Of a DNA stretch of 64,000 nucleotides, positions 61,628 to 64,000 are shown in pieces (the first letter of the stretch is position 1; every line of letters begins with the position of its first letter). A program made the position numbers and the translations under genes. The stretch comes from Pempheris klunzingeri. Taxonomy: Eukaryota; Chordata; Actinopteri; Acropomatiformes; Pempheridae. The notes under the pieces were generated by a model. It saw only the letters and a program-made list of their open reading frames with translations, did not search any database and was not told where the DNA came from. The stretch is from assembly GCF_042242105.1 (NCBI RefSeq), contig NC_092013.1, positions 3,033,987 to 3,097,986 on the forward strand. The letters run 5' to 3'.

Positions 61628-61635
61628 TGACGTCA
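61628..61635. promoter_or_regulatory. Consensus CRE in tfe3 promoter
   Basis: The perfect palindrome TGACGTCA lies just upstream of the probable tfe3 first exon in a GC-rich segment. CREB/ATF family factors bind this octamer. Function is inferred from sequence and position. Confidence 0.6.
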
Positions 61636-61960
61636 TCCTGCCACCCGGAAGTTGTTGACGCTTTCAAAACAGCCTCATTGCTGGTTATTTAACTGAGCTG
61701 CAAAACGATTTTGTTACTTAAATGCAAACCATGAGATGCATAAAAACTTATTTAAGTGTAACTTGCATATTCCCTATATGCATTCGTGTCAAGGTGCACA
61801 CAAAAAAGTGCAGTTTAATGCAATTTTCACTAAAACCAAAACTTTTCCAGTGGTAAGAATAAGTAGTTGAACAAGAGTCATGTTGTATAAACATTGATCA
61901 CATTTTACTGCAGCTACAGCCAGAAAAGACAAAACACAAATAATATATCCTTTTTAAGTT

Positions 61961-61966
61961 TTTATT
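61961..61966 (-). promoter_or_regulatory. Polyadenylation signal of the unidentified gene
   Basis: AATAAA on the minus strand begins 11 bp after the stop codon at 61977-61979, giving a very short 3' UTR. Transcription of this gene must end about 330 bp before the tfe3 start, on the same strand. Confidence 0.65.
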
Positions 61967-61976
61967 TCAGTCTATT

Positions 61977-63491
61977 TTAATCTGTAAATGAGAAGTCCAT
62001 TGCAGATGTCAAGGTGTCTGAGAGTTTGGTGGCAATTTTGTCTGCAGAGGGGAAAGAAAGAAAAGAAATACACATTTACTATGCATGACTAAACACAATC
62101 GGTAATAGGTAAAACACGTTTACTCCTAACAGCCTGCCTGCGTGGCTGTGCGTGTGATTACATGCCGCATCTCAAGCCCACTTAGCCATATTAAAGGGCT
62201 AGTTCAGATTTTTTTTTAGTGTTACCTACAGTAGATGGCTGTCGGCACAGACGCTAAGTGAGGTACTGCTGTGGACCGGAGCAGCAGGAAAACATATCTC
62301 AGCCACCTAAAGAATGTGAAGTGTACCCTATATTTAGAATATTTTCACCGCTTTAGCTTGTCAGAAAGCCCTCCCTGCCCTTACATCTGTCAGATTCCTT
62401 TGACAAAAACAGTAATTTTACTTCACAGAAAACAGAAGCTGCAGTTCAGATCAGAACTAACCATTTAAAACACCAAAGTCACACAATAACACAAACTAAC
62501 TAACTGATTAAGGTAGTGGGGGGAGACTAGTAACTTCCGTGTTCTGTGAGGTAAAATTACTGTTTTTGTGAATGGAGTCTGGTGGCTTTGAAGCAAGTCT
62601 GGACAAGGAGAGAACGGCTTCAGTTTCCTGCCAAAAGAGCTGACGGCAGTGTGAAGTGCTGAAAATATTCTAAATATCGGGTACACCTCAAGTGATTGAC
62701 CTTTTTCAGGTGGCTGAAGAAGGTTTTCTTCTGTTGGCCCTGTTCACCTCTTGTAGGTAATACAGTACCTCATACAAAAATTCCAAACTAAGCCTTTAAC
62801 ACTGGGGTTTAACATCTCCACTATGAAGTGACGACGCCCTTTTTATGTCTTTGACATGTTTTGTTTTTTACTTTTTAAAATGAGGCCTGTTGACCAAAAC
62901 TAACTGGCTATGAGGTTATAAAGTTTTTTATTACATTTTTCTTAGATTACAGTAAAAACAGTTCTATTAAATCACAGCATGAACACACACCACACCACAG
63001 ACAGTGATAGACAGTATTAGACGGAGACCAATATCTGTACAAACCAGCTCTTTTCTGTTGCTTTTTCCTCTTCTTGCTGGCAGCCAGGAGTGCCTGGCCC
63101 TGCTGCAGAGGATCCACGCTCACGATATCCTTCAAGCTCGGAGCTCTGGACGCAGCATCATTTGCAGACGTGTCAGTTTTTGACTTCTGAGATTTTATCT
63201 CCACCGTCATTGGTCCAAACTATTTTGAGCAGGACAGAAAGTCGTGTTAAATGAAACCGCATTTTTTACAGTTACAGTTTTTAAGTGCACAACACACTGG
63301 GAAGTAAACACTTTCTGCACTGTTACACACCTCTGGGTCCTGGTTGTCCTCCATAGATTCAGTTTCATCTTTAAACTCTGGGTCTTCCACAGGCCCCTCC
63401 ATCATTCCCAGGTGTGAAGCCGGTCCTCCACCTTGTGTCATTCCAGTGGTTTCCATGCAGAACCCCATTTGAATATCAGGACAAGATGACT
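61977..63491 (-). CDS. Unidentified gene, last three coding exons (5' end outside window)
   Basis: I do not recognise this protein. Three exons on the minus strand splice in frame: 63331-63491, 63045-63219, 61977-62041. The introns have GT-AG ends (donor GTGTGT at 63330 and weaker GTTTGT at 63044; acceptors at 63492, 63220 and 62042). The joined C-terminal ~133 residues start with an acidic Met/Gly/Glu-rich segment (VEDPEFKDETESMEDN), then SLKDIVSVDPLQQGQALLAA, then the basic run KKRKKQQKR, and end LSDTLTSAMDFSFTD. The basic run could be a nuclear localisation or nucleic-acid-binding segment. No catalytic motif, membrane span or zinc finger is visible. Upstream exons lie beyond 64000. It sits just upstream of tfe3 on the same strand. 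Confidence 0.7.
62190..62790. repeat. Inverted-repeat copy of the ACAATAACACAAAC family
   Basis: The left part (about 62210-62460) and right part (about 62490-62780) are diverged reverse complements. TATATTTAGAATATTTTCAC on the left matches GAAAATATTCTAAATATCGG on the right, and CAGTAATTTTACTTCACAG matches GTGAGGTAAAATTACTG. The segment lies in the last intron (62042-63044) of the unidentified gene. It suggests the family is a foldback MITE, with shorter copies at 55640, 58860 and 63740. Confidence 0.65.
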
Positions 63492-63739
63492 CTGAAACAC
63501 AGCGAGAAGCAAATCCAACTTTTGGAGCAACCACTGCTTCTTTGGTTTGTTTTAAAAATGCAGGTAATCTGACAAGACCAAGGCCAGTCCAGGAAACCCC
63601 CGCCTTCTAAATCCAACACATGGATCTGTGAACACATGCAGTCAAAACATTCCCAAAGCTTTCAGTAGAGTAACCTTTTAATTTCTAAATAAACACATCT
63701 CCCTCCAATTCAGCTCTGAAAGTTGCTTCAGCCGCATCA

Positions 63740-64000
63740 GCAAAGCTTTAAAAGGACAGTTCTGATTTGTTGAAGAGGGGTTGTATGAGGTATTTATTCA
63801 CAGTTGATGTATTACCTTGAGTAAAGGGCAGTCAGCACACTTCCTGTTCAGACAAACTAGCAAGAGTCCCACCAAAGTGTTCTGTGATGTAAAATCACCG
63901 TTTTTTCCAATGGAGTCTGGTGGATTTGAATCGAGTGAAAAGAGAAGAGAAGGGCCTCTGTCTCTCTTAAGGGCTGTGTGAAAATGTAAAGAGGTGAAAA
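63740..64000 (+). repeat. ACAATAACACAAAC family, copy d (runs off the edge)
   Basis: Phrases such as GTTGTATGAGGTATTTATTC, CAGTCAGCACAC and TGGAGTCTGGTGGATTTGAA match those in the copies at 58860-59420 and 62190-62790. It occupies the next intron upstream in the unidentified gene. Between 63492 and 63740 I see no coding exon. Confidence 0.55.

Overview
The window is vertebrate nuclear DNA, almost certainly from a ray-finned (probably percomorph) fish. Genes are split into many short exons with GT-AG introns. The proteins are clearly vertebrate: ARL8B, CXXC1/CFP1, an I-mfa domain protein and TFE3. The intergenic DNA is full of short interspersed repeats, TTAA-flanked MITE-like elements and microsatellites of the kind common in teleosts. 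There is no bacterial or viral gene organisation, no CRISPR array and no operon.

Layout. From 1 to about 34,000 I find no supportable gene. This is a repeat-rich gene desert holding a long inverted-repeat (foldback) element, two TTAA-flanked elements (one truncated), a Tc1/mariner-like remnant, a possible solo LTR and several families of old interspersed repeats. From about 34,000 to 40,660 (minus strand) lies arl8b, seven coding exons giving 186 aa with a long 3' UTR. From 41,850 to 48,211 (minus) lies cxxc1, fourteen coding exons giving 569 aa. From about 49,420 to 51,763 (plus) lies an mdfi-like gene, four coding exons giving 232 aa with a cysteine-rich I-mfa domain. From about 51,800 to about 61,610 (minus) lies tfe3, eight coding exons plus a 5' UTR exon giving 462 aa, with a ten-glutamine run. 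From 61,977 to 63,491 (minus) are the last three coding exons of a gene I do not recognise; it runs off the right edge.

How the genes relate. arl8b encodes the lysosomal small GTPase that couples lysosomes to kinesin and tethering factors. TFE3 is a master transcription factor of lysosome biogenesis controlled by mTORC1 and Rag GTPases. Their promoters lie about 21 kb apart, and the arl8b promoter carries an MiT-type E-box, so direct regulation is plausible but unproven. CXXC1 is the CpG-binding subunit of the SET1 H3K4 methyltransferase complex. The tfe3/mdfi-like pair mirrors the human TFEB/MDFI and MITF/MDFIC2 neighbourhoods, so this locus looks like the third copy of an ancient vertebrate paralogon.

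Gene models were built by hand from reading frames, splice signals and remembered family sequences. All coding phases close exactly, which is the main support for the exon boundaries. UTR limits and repeat boundaries are approximate. I found no convincing undescribed molecular system; the most unusual items are the foldback element, the divergent I-mfa protein, the tfe3 polyglutamine and the unidentified gene.
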